A stretch of 36,648 nt of DNA from Draconibacterium orientale (GCA_020721645.1 DYMH01000021.1:1-36648), one strand, 5' to 3'; shown: positions 1 through 9,461, numbered from the stretch's first letter. Notes: a model not told the origin generated them from the sequence alone. A program made the numbers and translations.

Positions 1-2
1 AT

Positions 3-317
3 ATTTTGATGGAAAATATCGAAATTCCAAATTTATATTACACACACAAACGAAAAGTTTTTTTTCGAGACGGACAGTGGCTGGCAGTTGATGACTGCAT
101 GCAATTGAAAGACAGCGAAGTGATTGTAGAAAAAGACGTTCGATGCCGCACCATTGGTGATATTACGTGCACCGGAGTTACGCTTTCGAAAGCCGATAAC
201 TTATTAGATATTATCGACGAAATTGCCGCTTCTCGTATCACCGAACGCGGCGGACGTGCCGACGACAAACGCTCCGAAGCCGCTATGGAAGACAGAAAAA
301 AAGAAGGATATTTTTAA
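3..317 (+). CDS. cysD: Sulfate adenylyltransferase subunit 2, C-terminal part (partial)
   Basis: This is the C-terminal third of CysD, the ATP-sulfurylase subunit that forms APS from ATP and sulfate with the GTPase CysN. The reading frame is open to the left window edge, so the gene starts outside; an in-frame TTG and ATG at 6 and 9 are internal codons, not the start. Visible family hallmarks are the NLYYTHKR segment, FFRDGQW, the conserved RTIGD followed by TG, and the typical end SERITERGG-like stretch with RADD, then SEAAMEDRKKEGYF. The N-terminal PP-loop ATP-binding domain is not in the window. It is followed after 90 bp by cysN on the same strand, the standard pairing. Confidence 0.93.
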   Translation: MLMENIEIPNLYYTHKRKVFFRDGQWLAVDDCMQLKDSEVIVEKDVRCRTIGDITCTGVTLSKADNLLDIIDEIAASRITERGGRADDKRSEAAMEDRKKEGYF

Positions 318-376
318 TAATGATTAATGGTTAATTATGAATGGTTAATGGCAGTAAAAATTACCAAATTCTTAAT

Positions 377-404
377 AATTAACAATTAACAATTAACAAT
401 TAAC
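377..404 (+). repeat. Tandem heptamer AATTAAC x4 upstream of cysN
   Basis: Four perfect head-to-tail copies of AATTAAC fill most of the cysD-cysN spacer and end 3 bp before the GTG start of cysN. The first part of the spacer (320-355) holds looser related units such as TTAATGG. Heptamer tandem repeats of other sequence occur elsewhere in the window (30455-30482). Copy number could vary by slippage and change the distance to the cysN start; that is inference. Confidence 0.85.
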
Positions 405-407
405 AAA

Positions 408-1676
408 GTGGAAACAACAAAAGGATATTTAGATATGCAGCTGCTTCGGTTTACAACAGCCGGAAGCGTTGACGACGGAAAAAGCACACTCATCGGGCGT
501 TTGCTTTACGACAGTAAGTCGATTTTTGAAGACCAAATGGAAGCAATCGAGCTGAGCAGCAAGAAAAAAGGCGAAGAACACGTCAATTTAGCTTTACTCA
601 CCGACGGATTGCGTGCCGAACGAGAACAAGGAATCACGATTGACGTTGCCTACCGATATTTTGCCACGCCGAAGCGAAAATTCATTATTGCCGACACGCC
701 CGGTCATATTCAATATACAAGAAATATGGTAACCGGCGCATCGACCGCAAATTTGGCGTTGATTTTGATTGATGCCCGGCACGGCGTTATCGAGCAAACC
801 CTGCGACATGCTTACATCGCATCTCTTCTGAAAATTCCGCACTTAGTTGTGTGTATCAATAAAATGGACTTGGTCGATTACAGCGAAGATGTTTACAATA
901 AAATAAAAACCAGATTCTTGGAATTTGAGAAAAAATTCGATGTACAAGAAATTCTTTTCGTACCGATAAGTGCACTGAACGGCGATAATGTGGTGGAAGA
1001 ATCGAAAAACATGAATTGGTTCACAGGACCGACTTTGATGAATATTTTGGAAAATATCGACATTTCGCGCGACCAAAATTTCACCGATGCCCGATTTCCG
1101 GTTCAATACGTCATTCGCCCCATGACAGCCGAATATCACGACTATCGCGGATATGCAGGGCGTGTGGACGGCGGCGTGTTCAAAGTCGGCGACCGGGTGA
1201 AAGTTTTACCTTCGGGTTTGGAATCCGAAATCGTATCAATTGATACTTTGGGACAAAGTTTCACAGAGGCATTTCCTCCGCAATCGGTTTGTATTACAAT
1301 AAAAGACGATATAGATATCAGCAGAGGCGGAATGATTGTGAAACCCGACAATGTTCCGCAAATTTCGCAGGAAATCACAGCAATGGTCAGTTGGTTCAAC
1401 GAAAAACCATTATCAATCGGCGGAAAATACGCACTCAAACACACAACAGCCGAAATGAAATGTATTGTTTCGGAAGTCGTTTACAAAATGGACATCAGCA
1501 CTTTGGAAAATAATGAAAATGATAAAAATATCAAAATGAACGATATCGCATGTGTCAAAGTAAAAACAGCCAAACCTTTGTTTTTCGATGCGTACCGAAA
1601 AAACAGATACACCGGAAGTTTTATTTTGGTTGAAGAAGGAACCAATGAAACCGTGGGAGCGGGAATGATTGTTTGA
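408..1676 (+). CDS. cysN: Sulfate adenylyltransferase subunit 1 (GTPase)
   Basis: CysN is the regulatory GTPase subunit of ATP sulfurylase; GTP hydrolysis drives APS synthesis by CysD. The translation GTPase fold is clear: P-loop GSVDDGKST at residues 19-27, DTPGH at 96-100 (G3), NKMD at 151-154 (G4) and SALNGDN (G5), followed by the two EF-Tu-like beta-barrel domains. At 422 residues it is shorter than E. coli CysN (about 475) and carries no C-terminal APS kinase (CysC) fusion; no separate cysC is seen here. The start is a GTG at 408; an ATG at 435 (MQLLRFTTAG) is possible, but the earlier start fits the N-terminal extension usual in CysN. It is cotranscribed in all likelihood with cysD and the permease downstream. 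Confidence 0.96.
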   Translation: METTKGYLDMQLLRFTTAGSVDDGKSTLIGRLLYDSKSIFEDQMEAIELSSKKKGEEHVNLALLTDGLRAEREQGITIDVAYRYFATPKRKFIIADTPGHIQYTRNMVTGASTANLALILIDARHGVIEQTLRHAYIASLLKIPHLVVCINKMDLVDYSEDVYNKIKTRFLEFEKKFDVQEILFVPISALNGDNVVEESKNMNWFTGPTLMNILENIDISRDQNFTDARFPVQYVIRPMTAEYHDYRGYAGRVDGGVFKVGDRVKVLPSGLESEIVSIDTLGQSFTEAFPPQSVCITIKDDIDISRGGMIVKPDNVPQISQEITAMVSWFNEKPLSIGGKYALKHTTAEMKCIVSEVVYKMDISTLENNENDKNIKMNDIACVKVKTAKPLFFDAYRKNRYTGSFILVEEGTNETVGAGMIV

Positions 1677-1742
1677 TGTGATAATGAGATTTTTTTATAA
1701 CTTAGAAGAAAAATAAACAATAAACAATTATCTCTTAATTAA

Positions 1743-3521
1743 TTGCTTACATTCAATGCAATATTAGTTTTAGCCGCCCTGCTTTTCATTGTAATATCAC
1801 TTTACAAAGAAATAGTAGCTCCTGCCATGACATTTATTATTGCAGTGGGTGTTCTCGGCGTTGCACAAGTGTTGAAACCGAGCGAGATACTCAGCGGATT
1901 TGCCAACGAACAAATCGCCGTGATTTTAATGCTGTTATTATTGGGTGATATTTATCGCCGTTCTTCGGTTTTGGATATCCTTTTCGACCGTGTTTTTAAA
2001 TCAGCGAAAACCACGCGAGGCTTCACAACGCGAATGATGCTTATAGTTGCACCGATTTCGTCGTTTATGAACAATACGCCGCTTGTGGCATTGATGATGC
2101 CTTACACTTTAAATTGGTCTAAACGCAGAAAACAAGCCGTGTCTAAGTTAATGATGCCGCTGTCGTTTGCATCAATATTGGGCGGCTGTGCAACACTTAT
2201 CGGAACATCTACTAATCTGGTTGTCAATAGTTTAGTAACCGACCAGCACATTGTTCCGAATCTGCCGCCTTTGGGTATTTTCGAGTTTACACCCGTTGGA
2301 GCAGCAATGATGATTATTGGTGGTTTTTACATGGTGTTTATCGGACACAAAATTCTCCCAACCACTTCCGGAACCTTAGAAAAATTCACTGAAAACAACA
2401 GAAGTTATGTCGTAGAAGCACGAATCATAGCCGGAAGCGAGCTTATTGGTAAAACAATTGAAGAATCCGGCTTGAAAAAAGAACAAGGAATAAAGATCCT
2501 CGAAATATATCGGTCTGATATTAATTTAATTGATAATATAGAAGAAATCAGAATACAAGAGGGTGACATTTTTTTGTTTGCCGGAAATACGCATTCCATA
2601 GCCGATTTGGTCGAATCAAAAACCGGTATCGTGATTCCGTCTATTGGCATGTTTTCAAAGAAAAAAAACACCGAACTTGTAGAAATCGTTGTATCGCACA
2701 ATTCTTCGATGTTAAATAAAACCATTCGCGAAGAAAATTTCAGAGCCAAATACGATGCCACGGTGATTGCCGTACACCGAAACGGCGAAATTCTTTCCGG
2801 AAAAACGGGCGACGTGCTCATCAAATCCGGCGATGCAATTTTATTGCTTGCGGGCAGTTCGTTCGAAAATCGGATTAATACTGTTGCCGATTTTTATCTG
2901 ATTTCACAAGTCAAAGAAATCAGCCGTCTTGGTGTTCAGAAAACAACCTATTTGGTTATCGGAACACTCTTAACAGTCATTCTTTCGGCAATAGGAATCA
3001 TTCAACTGTTCAATGGTTTATTGTTTTTGATAACAAGTTTGTTGCTGTTAAAAATTACAAACCCGAAAGAATTAGTCAAAGGCTTGGATTACGAATTATT
3101 TCTCATCATCGCCCTCTCTTTGGCACTCGGCACGGCAATGATGAAAACAGGTTTGGCTGAATTTATCGCCTCTAATATCTTGGAATTTTTAATGCCTTTG
3201 GGCAAAATCGGTTTGCTTGCCGGAATTTATTTCATTACCGCAATCATGGCGGCTTTCATAACCAATAAAGCCGCAGTTGCCGTAATTTTTCCCATTTCAC
3301 TCAGTTTGGCACTCAAACTCAATGTCGATACCACGCCGTTTATTTTGGTCGTTGCCTACGCTGCCGCCGCAAATTTTATGACACCAATTGGCTATCAAAC
3401 CAATTTAATGGTTTACGGACCCGGCGGATACAAATTTAAAGATTTCTTGAAAGTAGGAACGCCTTTAACGTTGATATACATGATTGTAACAGTGATTATT
3501 TTGAGTTTAATCTATTTTTAG
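1743..3521 (+). CDS. SLC13/DASS-family permease with two RCK_C (TrkA-C) domains, probable sulfate transporter
   Basis: A 592-residue inner-membrane transporter. Hydrophobic segments occupy about residues 1-205 and 400-592, and between them lie two cytoplasmic RCK_C domains (about 222-295 and 305-385, each with the GDxxLxxG-type turn). The family signature near the C terminus, AANFMTPIGYQTNLMVYG, and NNTPLVALMMP and TLIGTSTNLVVN in the N-terminal half are typical of the divalent anion:Na+ symporter fold. The substrate is inferred as sulfate because the gene lies between cysN and cysQ; related proteins carry other anions. The predicted start is TTG at 1743, since the nearby ATG codons are out of frame. 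The C-terminal half may be fused regulation by nucleotide or metabolite binding, as in other RCK_C-bearing SLC13 proteins. Confidence 0.85.
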   Translation: MLTFNAILVLAALLFIVISLYKEIVAPAMTFIIAVGVLGVAQVLKPSEILSGFANEQIAVILMLLLLGDIYRRSSVLDILFDRVFKSAKTTRGFTTRMMLIVAPISSFMNNTPLVALMMPYTLNWSKRRKQAVSKLMMPLSFASILGGCATLIGTSTNLVVNSLVTDQHIVPNLPPLGIFEFTPVGAAMMIIGGFYMVFIGHKILPTTSGTLEKFTENNRSYVVEARIIAGSELIGKTIEESGLKKEQGIKILEIYRSDINLIDNIEEIRIQEGDIFLFAGNTHSIADLVESKTGIVIPSIGMFSKKKNTELVEIVVSHNSSMLNKTIREENFRAKYDATVIAVHRNGEILSGKTGDVLIKSGDAILLLAGSSFENRINTVADFYLISQVKEISRLGVQKTTYLVIGTLLTVILSAIGIIQLFNGLLFLITSLLLLKITNPKELVKGLDYELFLIIALSLALGTAMMKTGLAEFIASNILEFLMPLGKIGLLAGIYFITAIMAAFITNKAAVAVIFPISLSLALKLNVDTTPFILVVAYAAAANFMTPIGYQTNLMVYGPGGYKFKDFLKVGTPLTLIYMIVTVIILSLIYF

Positions 3522-3594
3522 ATTCGGGATAAACACAAAAAATGAGATTTTTAATGAAAGAGTCTGGTATAAAAAGCCCAAATTTTGGAATCAG

Positions 3595-3675
3595 AGTCGC
3601 AAAGCGGTTATCTAATAAACTGTTTTACAATATTTTGATGACAAATAATTTTGCATATATAACCGCTATGCGACT
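3595..3675. repeat. 17-bp inverted repeat with 47-bp loop before cysQ
   Basis: Arms 3595-3611 (AGTCGCAAAGCGGTTAT) and 3659-3675 are reverse complements with one mismatch, separated by an A/T-rich 47-bp loop. A short T run follows the second arm, so it could end the cysN-permease transcript, but the long loop is unusual for an intrinsic terminator and a small palindromic repeat element is equally possible. Confidence 0.6.
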
Positions 3676-3715
3676 TTTTAAACTGAACACATGAATTATT
3701 TTACATTGAGTAATA

Positions 3716-4546
3716 ATGGTTGAATTGATGAAAACAGAAAATTTATTAAATTTTGCAATACAAGCCTCCGTTGAAGCGGGATTTGAAATAATGAAAGTTT
3801 TTAAATCCAACGATTTTCAAATTGAACATAAACTCGATTCTTCCCCCGTAACTATTGCCGATAAAAACGCACACCAAATTATTGTTGATATTCTTGAAAA
3901 CACAAAATTACCCGTTTTAAGCGAAGAAGGACGAAATATACATCACGAAGAAAGAATAAATTGGGAACGCTATTGGCTGGTCGATCCGTTGGACGGAACC
4001 AAGGAATTTGTGAAACGAAATACCGATTTTACGGTAAATATCGCTTTAATCGAAAAAAATAAACCTATTCTTGGGGTGATTTATATTCCGGTAACAAAAG
4101 AACTGTTTTACGGCGAAAAAGAAATGGGTTCTTTTAAATATCAAGTCGAAAATGAAAATTCGGATTTTCAGTTCGAAAATATCTTTCACAAATTGCAAAA
4201 ACTCGATGCAACTTGTAGAAACGAAAATCTGACAATTGTCGGCAGCCGTTCGCACGTAAATGCAGAAACTGTCGCTTATTTTGAAACATTGAAAACAAAA
4301 TATCCTAATACCGAAATATCATCGCGCGGAAGTTCGCTGAAATTTTGTATCTTAGCAGAAGGAAAAGCACATTTGGCACCGCGAATCGGTCCGACTTATG
4401 AGTGGGACACCGCTGCCGGACACGCAATTTTGAACGCCGCCGGTGGTTACGTGTATCAATGGGGAAGCGACACAGAGCTTATTTACAATAAGGAAAATTT
4501 ACTCAACCCAAATTTTTTGGCAAAAACAGCAAACAGTATATCGTAA
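3716..4546 (+). CDS. cysQ: 3'(2'),5'-bisphosphate nucleotidase CysQ
   Basis: CysQ hydrolyses 3'-phosphoadenosine 5'-phosphate (PAP), or PAPS, to keep sulfate assimilation free of product inhibition. It belongs to the inositol-monophosphatase superfamily: the metal-binding EEG is at residues 70-72, DPLDGT at 90-95 and WDTAAGHAIL with the last metal ligand D231 near the C terminus. The length of 276 is slightly above E. coli CysQ (246). Two starts are in frame: ATG 3716 and ATG 3728 (MKTENLLNFA); the second gives an N terminus closer to the family. The presence of CysQ implies a PAPS branch, although no APS kinase or PAPS reductase is inside the window. The gene sits 195 bp behind the permease, across an inverted repeat, so may have its own promoter; a TAnnTTTG match lies at 3646-3653 without a good upstream element. 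Confidence 0.93.
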   Translation: MVELMKTENLLNFAIQASVEAGFEIMKVFKSNDFQIEHKLDSSPVTIADKNAHQIIVDILENTKLPVLSEEGRNIHHEERINWERYWLVDPLDGTKEFVKRNTDFTVNIALIEKNKPILGVIYIPVTKELFYGEKEMGSFKYQVENENSDFQFENIFHKLQKLDATCRNENLTIVGSRSHVNAETVAYFETLKTKYPNTEISSRGSSLKFCILAEGKAHLAPRIGPTYEWDTAAGHAILNAAGGYVYQWGSDTELIYNKENLLNPNFLAKTANSIS

Positions 4547-4604
4547 ATATTACGCAATAATGTTTACTTTTTCACTTTTAGTTTTTAGATTTTAGTTTAA
4601 AAAA

Positions 4605-5918
4605 ATGACAACAAAATTCCAATTAGTTTGCAGAAAATGCAAGCACAGAATCGACAGTTTTGAAGAATGGTTTTCGCACAACCAAAAATGCCCAAAATGC
4701 GGCAATAACATTGTGGATACTGAATATTCGACCGATAAAAACAAAATCCTCGAACTGATTTCAAAAGATGCTAAACCCGAAAGTTTGTTCCACTATTTCG
4801 ATTTTCTTCCTTTGAACGATAAAGCAAACATCGTAACCGATGGCGAAGGCATTGCACCCATTGAACGGTGGAAGTTTTTGGAAGATTTTGCCAAACGAAA
4901 ATACAATCTTTCGCTTCAAATCTATATCAACAGAAACGATAAAAGTTTTGCTACCGGAACCTTCAAAGACAAAGGCGGTGCACTGGCAGCAAGTGTTTTG
5001 AAAGAAGCCGGAATAAAAGAATACGTTGTTGCAAGCACCGGAAACACCGCAACGGCTTTCGCACATTATTTGGCAAAAGCCGGAATTTCGTGCTCCGTTT
5101 TCGTTCCGCACGATGCTTTGCCCGACAGCGTTGCTCATATCTCCACCTATGGACAAAAACTGTTCCGTGTAAAAGGCGATTATGCTTACACCAAAAAAGT
5201 AGCTGCCGAGTATGCTAAAAAATATAAAATCCAAATGACAGGCGGAAACCTCGACCCGCTTCGTTTGGAAGCTAAAAAAACACTTCTCTACGAAATATTA
5301 CGAATAATCGGTCGTGTGCCCGATGTTTATATTCAAGCACTGAGCGGAGGAACCGGACCGTTTGCCATGGAAAAAGCAATGAAAGATATTGCCGGAACCG
5401 GACTGGTCGAAAAGCTACCGAGATTCCTGCTATCGCAAGGAGACAGATGTGCTCCGCAGGCTCACGCTTGGGAAAAAGCAAAAAAAGATAAATTCCCTCA
5501 ACACTGGGAAACCGTTTATCCGATTTACGAAAACCCTGTTACTTTAATACCGACCATTGCAACCGGACACCCCGGATTGTATCCGCTAATGGGACCCTTG
5601 GTTCAGAAAACCGGCGGCGAAATTTTCCAAATTCGCGAAGAATCGGCTGTTGATATTGCCCGATTGGTTGCCTACGAACGAGTGATAAAAATCGGTCCGG
5701 CTTCGGCTGCCGGAATTGCCGGCTTGTTCGAGTCGCTTAAAAGAGGATACTTTAAAGACGGCGAATCTGTCCTGATAAACATGGGAGAAGGAGCCGGCAG
5801 AGCTCTCAGTTTTATGCAGGAAACCGCATACACGGTTCAGGATATACATTCTGTCGATGATTGTTTGAGATTCGACCGCGATGCTTTGAAAGCAAAAGTT
5901 TGGGAGCCGTTTGAATAA
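4605..5918 (+). CDS. PLP-dependent threonine synthase-fold enzyme; candidate cysteate synthase
   Basis: A 437-residue fold-type II PLP enzyme. The N terminus carries a zinc-ribbon-like pair, C9-x2-C12 and C29-x2-C32. The PLP lysine is K121 in TGTFKDKGG; STGNTATA (144-151) and SGGTGP are the cofactor and phosphate-binding loops, and NMGEGAGRAL lies near the end. This is the threonine-synthase family, but the gene sits at the end of a cysD-cysN-permease-cysQ cluster and not with homoserine kinase or aspartate-pathway genes. Methanosarcina cysteate synthase, which joins O-phosphoserine and sulfite to give cysteate, evolved from this same family and has a similar Cys-rich N terminus; many Bacteroidota need cysteate for sulfonolipids (capnine). 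Threonine synthase remains the default; cysteate synthase is inferred from context and from resemblance remembered, not computed. Start ATG 4605 places the zinc ribbon at the very N terminus. Confidence 0.8.
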   Translation: MTTKFQLVCRKCKHRIDSFEEWFSHNQKCPKCGNNIVDTEYSTDKNKILELISKDAKPESLFHYFDFLPLNDKANIVTDGEGIAPIERWKFLEDFAKRKYNLSLQIYINRNDKSFATGTFKDKGGALAASVLKEAGIKEYVVASTGNTATAFAHYLAKAGISCSVFVPHDALPDSVAHISTYGQKLFRVKGDYAYTKKVAAEYAKKYKIQMTGGNLDPLRLEAKKTLLYEILRIIGRVPDVYIQALSGGTGPFAMEKAMKDIAGTGLVEKLPRFLLSQGDRCAPQAHAWEKAKKDKFPQHWETVYPIYENPVTLIPTIATGHPGLYPLMGPLVQKTGGEIFQIREESAVDIARLVAYERVIKIGPASAAGIAGLFESLKRGYFKDGESVLINMGEGAGRALSFMQETAYTVQDIHSVDDCLRFDRDALKAKVWEPFE

Positions 5919-6068
5919 ATGGAATTTTGCATTGAGATAATTGAAATTGAATAGGAAAACAGTTGTTAGTTTTTAAGTTCGGTAAAGATTTGAGCCGGTT
6001 TTACCATAGAAATGAATTTGATATTGTTCGGCAAAATGAATTTTTTTCTTTGCTTCGGCTTTATTTTT

Positions 6069-6076
6069 TACTTTTG
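6069..6076 (+). promoter_or_regulatory. Possible -7 element for the DUF2723 gene
   Basis: TACTTTTG matches the Bacteroidota -7 consensus TAnnTTTG, 29 bp before the ATG at 6105. The nearest TTTG upstream (6049-6052) is only 16 bp away rather than the usual 19-21, so the match is partial. Confidence 0.4.
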
Positions 6077-6104
6077 CAATCAATCCTAAAAAATTAAATT
6101 GAAC

Positions 6105-9100
6105 ATGCCGAAAACATTCAAATTCTATAACAACCTTATTGGCTGGCTTGCATTTGCTATTGCATTGATAACATACACACTTACCGTAGAACCCACTGTA
6201 AGTTTTTGGGATTGCGGCGAATTTATTGCCACATCGTATAAACTCGAAGTCGGGCATCCACCCGGAGCACCGTTTTTTATGCTGCTTGCACGTTTTTTTG
6301 CAATATTTACATCGAACACCGCTCATGTTGCCTTGGCAATTAATATGATGTCGGTTTTTGCAAGTGCTTTCACAATTTTGTTCCTGTTTTGGACTATCAC
6401 CAATTTAGCCCGTAAAATAGTTTCAAAAAACGAAGTAAACGTAAATCAACAAATAGCTATACTTTCCGCAGGTTTTATCGGAGCAATGGCGTATGCTTTT
6501 TCAGATACCTTTTGGTTTTCGGCAGTAGAAGCCGAAGTTTATGCAAGTTCGTCTTTATTTACGGCTGTCGTTTTTTGGGCAATACTCAAATGGGAAAACG
6601 TTGCCGACGAACCGTACTCCAATCGCTGGCTGATATTTATTGCCTATATGATGGGATTGTCTATCGGCGTGCATTTGCTCAATCTGCTGACCATTCCCGC
6701 CATCGTTTTTGTATATTATTTTAGAAAATACAAAGTTTCGGGCAAAGGAATCTTCTTCACTTCAATCATATCAATCTTCATTTTAGCATTCATTATGTAC
6801 GGCATCATTCCCGGTGCCGTGCAACTGGCAGCTCAATTTGAATTGATGTTCGTCAACGGATTCGGAATGCCTTTTCATTCCGGTTTGATATTTTACCTCG
6901 CCGCTCTCACGGCTTTGTTGATATTGGGAATTTATTATTCACATAAAAAATTAAAACCCGTTCTCAACACTTTCTTTCTCGGTGTCAGTGTTATTCTGTT
7001 GGGATATTCAACCTTTGCAGTTATTGTTTTGCGAGCTTCGGCAAATACGCCGATGAACGAAAATCAACCTGACAATACATTTGCACTGCTTTCGTATCTG
7101 AATCGCGAACAGTACGGCGACCGTCCGCTTTTTTACGGACCATATTATACGGCAGATTATTTGCGAGATGAAGAAGGAAACGTGGTTTCGGAACCACAAT
7201 ACACTTACATCAAATACAAGGATAAATATCTGGAAATCAACAAAACAAACCCAAAATACGATTACGACCCAAAACAAAAAACGCTTTTTCCGCGTATGTT
7301 CAGCCGCGACGAAGGGCATGTTTCGGCATATCAAAATTGGGGCGGAGTCTCAGCCGGCGAAAATCCAAATTTCCTGAACAATATCAGTTTCTTCTTCAAA
7401 TATCAACTCGGACAGATGTATTTCCGATATTTGATGTGGAATTTCGCAGGGCGACAAAACGATTTGCAAGGACACGGCAGCTTTCTGAAAGGTAATTGGA
7501 TTTCGGGCATTCCGTTTCTCGACATGGCAATGGTCGGTCCGCAAAGCGATTTGCCCGATTCAATGAAAAATGATAAAACTCGGAACGTTTATTATTTTCT
7601 GCCTTTTCTGTTGGGTTTCTTAGGATTTTTCTATTCTCTCAAAAACAGCGAACAACGTTTTTCGGTCGTTGCTTTGCTTTTCTTTTTTACGGGAATTGCA
7701 ATTGTCATCTATTTGAATCAAACCCCCTATCAGCCTCGCGAACGAGATTATGCCTACGCCGGTTCGTTTTATGCTTTTGCGATATGGATAGGGCTGGGCG
7801 TTCTGTCAATCTACAAATTCCTCGAACGCAAAATCCCGGCTAAAATCGCCCTTGTTGCAGCCCTTGTCCTTACAATTCCGATTCCGACTTTGATGGCAAC
7901 TCAAAATTGGGACGACCACGACCGTTCGGGACGCTACACAGCACGCGATTTTGCCGCCAATTACTTAAATTCCTGCGAAAAAAATGCTATACTTTTTACT
8001 TTTGGCGATAATGATACCTTTCCGCTTTGGTATGCCCAAGAAGTGGAAGGAATCCGTACCGATGTGCGTGTTGTTAATTTGAGCTTGCTCGGTACCGATT
8101 GGTATATCAACCAAATGCGACGAAAGGCTTACGAATCGGAACCTTTGGCTTTCAACTTCAAACCCGAACAATATCGACAGGGAAAGCGTGATGCCGTATA
8201 TCTTACCGATGACGGAATTTCGTTTGCCGATGATAAATACAACGACAACCAAACCAAATACAAGGCTCAATTCGATTCGCTTTACTCGCAATTGATTTCG
8301 GTTCTGAGAAACTCAAAATATTCGGTCGATGCAAAGACTGAATTTGAGCAAATAGAATCGAGGGCACAACAGCTCAGTCCGGAACAAATTGATGATTTGA
8401 TTCAAAAAATATCAGACAAAAAAATCATCGCCAAATACAATTTCGATTCCGAATCCATTGCCCACCTCAAAGCGGCTTCCGATAAATTTATCGTATCTGT
8501 TTCCAAAGGATATTTGCCTTTGCCCATTGCCATGGATTTTGCGGCAAGTGAAGAAGATTATGCCAAAATAGGAGCAGGCACCCAAGATGAAATGAGTTAT
8601 GTGCCTTCAAAAAATTTAAGTTTGAAGGTGAATCGTGAGAATGTATTGGCAAGCGGCGTTTTTTCGGATAATGAAAAAAGCCGATTTGTGAATAAATTAC
8701 GGTGGACAATTCGCAAGGGATATCTTCTGAAAAACGATTGGGCGGTACTCGAAATTCTTGCACGCAACGATTGGAAACGCCCTGTATATTTTGCAACAAG
8801 CGTCAATAACGACGATTACATGGGGCTTCAAAACTATTTTCGGCTCGAAGGTTTTGCATATCGTTTGGTTCCATTTAAAACCGAAGAGAAAGAAGTTACA
8901 GGTTCAATCAATTCCGATGTTTTGTTCGATAATTTGATGAATAAATTCCATTGGGGACGAATGCAGGAGCCCGATGTGTTGATTGAAAATAATAATTTGC
9001 GGGTTATCGGCGTGATGGATATTCGCACTATATTTGCTCGTTGTGCCGAACAGCTTATCACGGAAAAGAAAAACGACAAAGCCATTGCCGTTCTCGACCG

Positions 9101-9353
9101 ATGTGTCGAAATAATGCCCGACCGACAAGTGCCTTACGATTTTACAATACTGCCCGTTATTGAGGCATATTATAAAGCAAACGCTGCCGAAAAAGCCAAC
9201 GAATTGGCAGGGATTGCCGCAAAACGAAACACCGAAATTGTCAATTATTTTAAAACCGTTCACCCCGATATTTTAAAATTTGATACCCGCGAACGTGATT
9301 ATGCCGGTGCAGTGTTGAAAGACTTGGAACGAATGGCAAATCAATATAAATAA
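6105..9353 (+). CDS. DUF2723 multi-pass membrane protein (putative glycosyl/mannosyltransferase-like)
   Basis: A very large membrane protein (1082 residues from ATG 6105; a TTG at 6099 is also in frame). The N-terminal region carries the DUF2723 hallmark: a first transmembrane segment, then FWDCGEFI and the GHPPGAPFFML motif at about 35-62, followed by about ten more hydrophobic segments to roughly residue 600. The acidic residue after the first helix and the topology resemble protein O-mannosyltransferase-type (GT-C) enzymes, and DUF2723 is annotated as such by similarity; the substrate is unknown. The second half is soluble and mostly extracytoplasmic, with a TPR-like stretch near the end (AIAVLDRCVEIMP). 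DUF2723 proteins are widespread in Bacteroidota and often linked to surface glycan or protein glycosylation. A TACTTTTG -7 element lies at 6069-6076, 29 bp before the ATG. Confidence 0.88.
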   Translation: MPKTFKFYNNLIGWLAFAIALITYTLTVEPTVSFWDCGEFIATSYKLEVGHPPGAPFFMLLARFFAIFTSNTAHVALAINMMSVFASAFTILFLFWTITNLARKIVSKNEVNVNQQIAILSAGFIGAMAYAFSDTFWFSAVEAEVYASSSLFTAVVFWAILKWENVADEPYSNRWLIFIAYMMGLSIGVHLLNLLTIPAIVFVYYFRKYKVSGKGIFFTSIISIFILAFIMYGIIPGAVQLAAQFELMFVNGFGMPFHSGLIFYLAALTALLILGIYYSHKKLKPVLNTFFLGVSVILLGYSTFAVIVLRASANTPMNENQPDNTFALLSYLNREQYGDRPLFYGPYYTADYLRDEEGNVVSEPQYTYIKYKDKYLEINKTNPKYDYDPKQKTLFPRMFSRDEGHVSAYQNWGGVSAGENPNFLNNISFFFKYQLGQMYFRYLMWNFAGRQNDLQGHGSFLKGNWISGIPFLDMAMVGPQSDLPDSMKNDKTRNVYYFLPFLLGFLGFFYSLKNSEQRFSVVALLFFFTGIAIVIYLNQTPYQPRERDYAYAGSFYAFAIWIGLGVLSIYKFLERKIPAKIALVAALVLTIPIPTLMATQNWDDHDRSGRYTARDFAANYLNSCEKNAILFTFGDNDTFPLWYAQEVEGIRTDVRVVNLSLLGTDWYINQMRRKAYESEPLAFNFKPEQYRQGKRDAVYLTDDGISFADDKYNDNQTKYKAQFDSLYSQLISVLRNSKYSVDAKTEFEQIESRAQQLSPEQIDDLIQKISDKKIIAKYNFDSESIAHLKAASDKFIVSVSKGYLPLPIAMDFAASEEDYAKIGAGTQDEMSYVPSKNLSLKVNRENVLASGVFSDNEKSRFVNKLRWTIRKGYLLKNDWAVLEILARNDWKRPVYFATSVNNDDYMGLQNYFRLEGFAYRLVPFKTEEKEVTGSINSDVLFDNLMNKFHWGRMQEPDVLIENNNLRVIGVMDIRTIFARCAEQLITEKKNDKAIAVLDRCVEIMPDRQVPYDFTILPVIEAYYKANAAEKANELAGIAAKRNTEIVNYFKTVHPDILKFDTRERDYAGAVLKDLERMANQYK

Positions 9354-9461
9354 GCGGAATTTTGGAGAGTGAAATTTTGTTCCGAAGCAAAATTGAAAAT
9401 TTCGGTCATTTTCCGGAATTTTACGCTTTGCTAATCTTCGGCGATCGGGTGTGCCGATATG

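Noticed and set aside
377-404. Short direct repeats as a CRISPR array
   Set aside because: Units are only 7 bp, contiguous and without spacers; no cas genes nearby.
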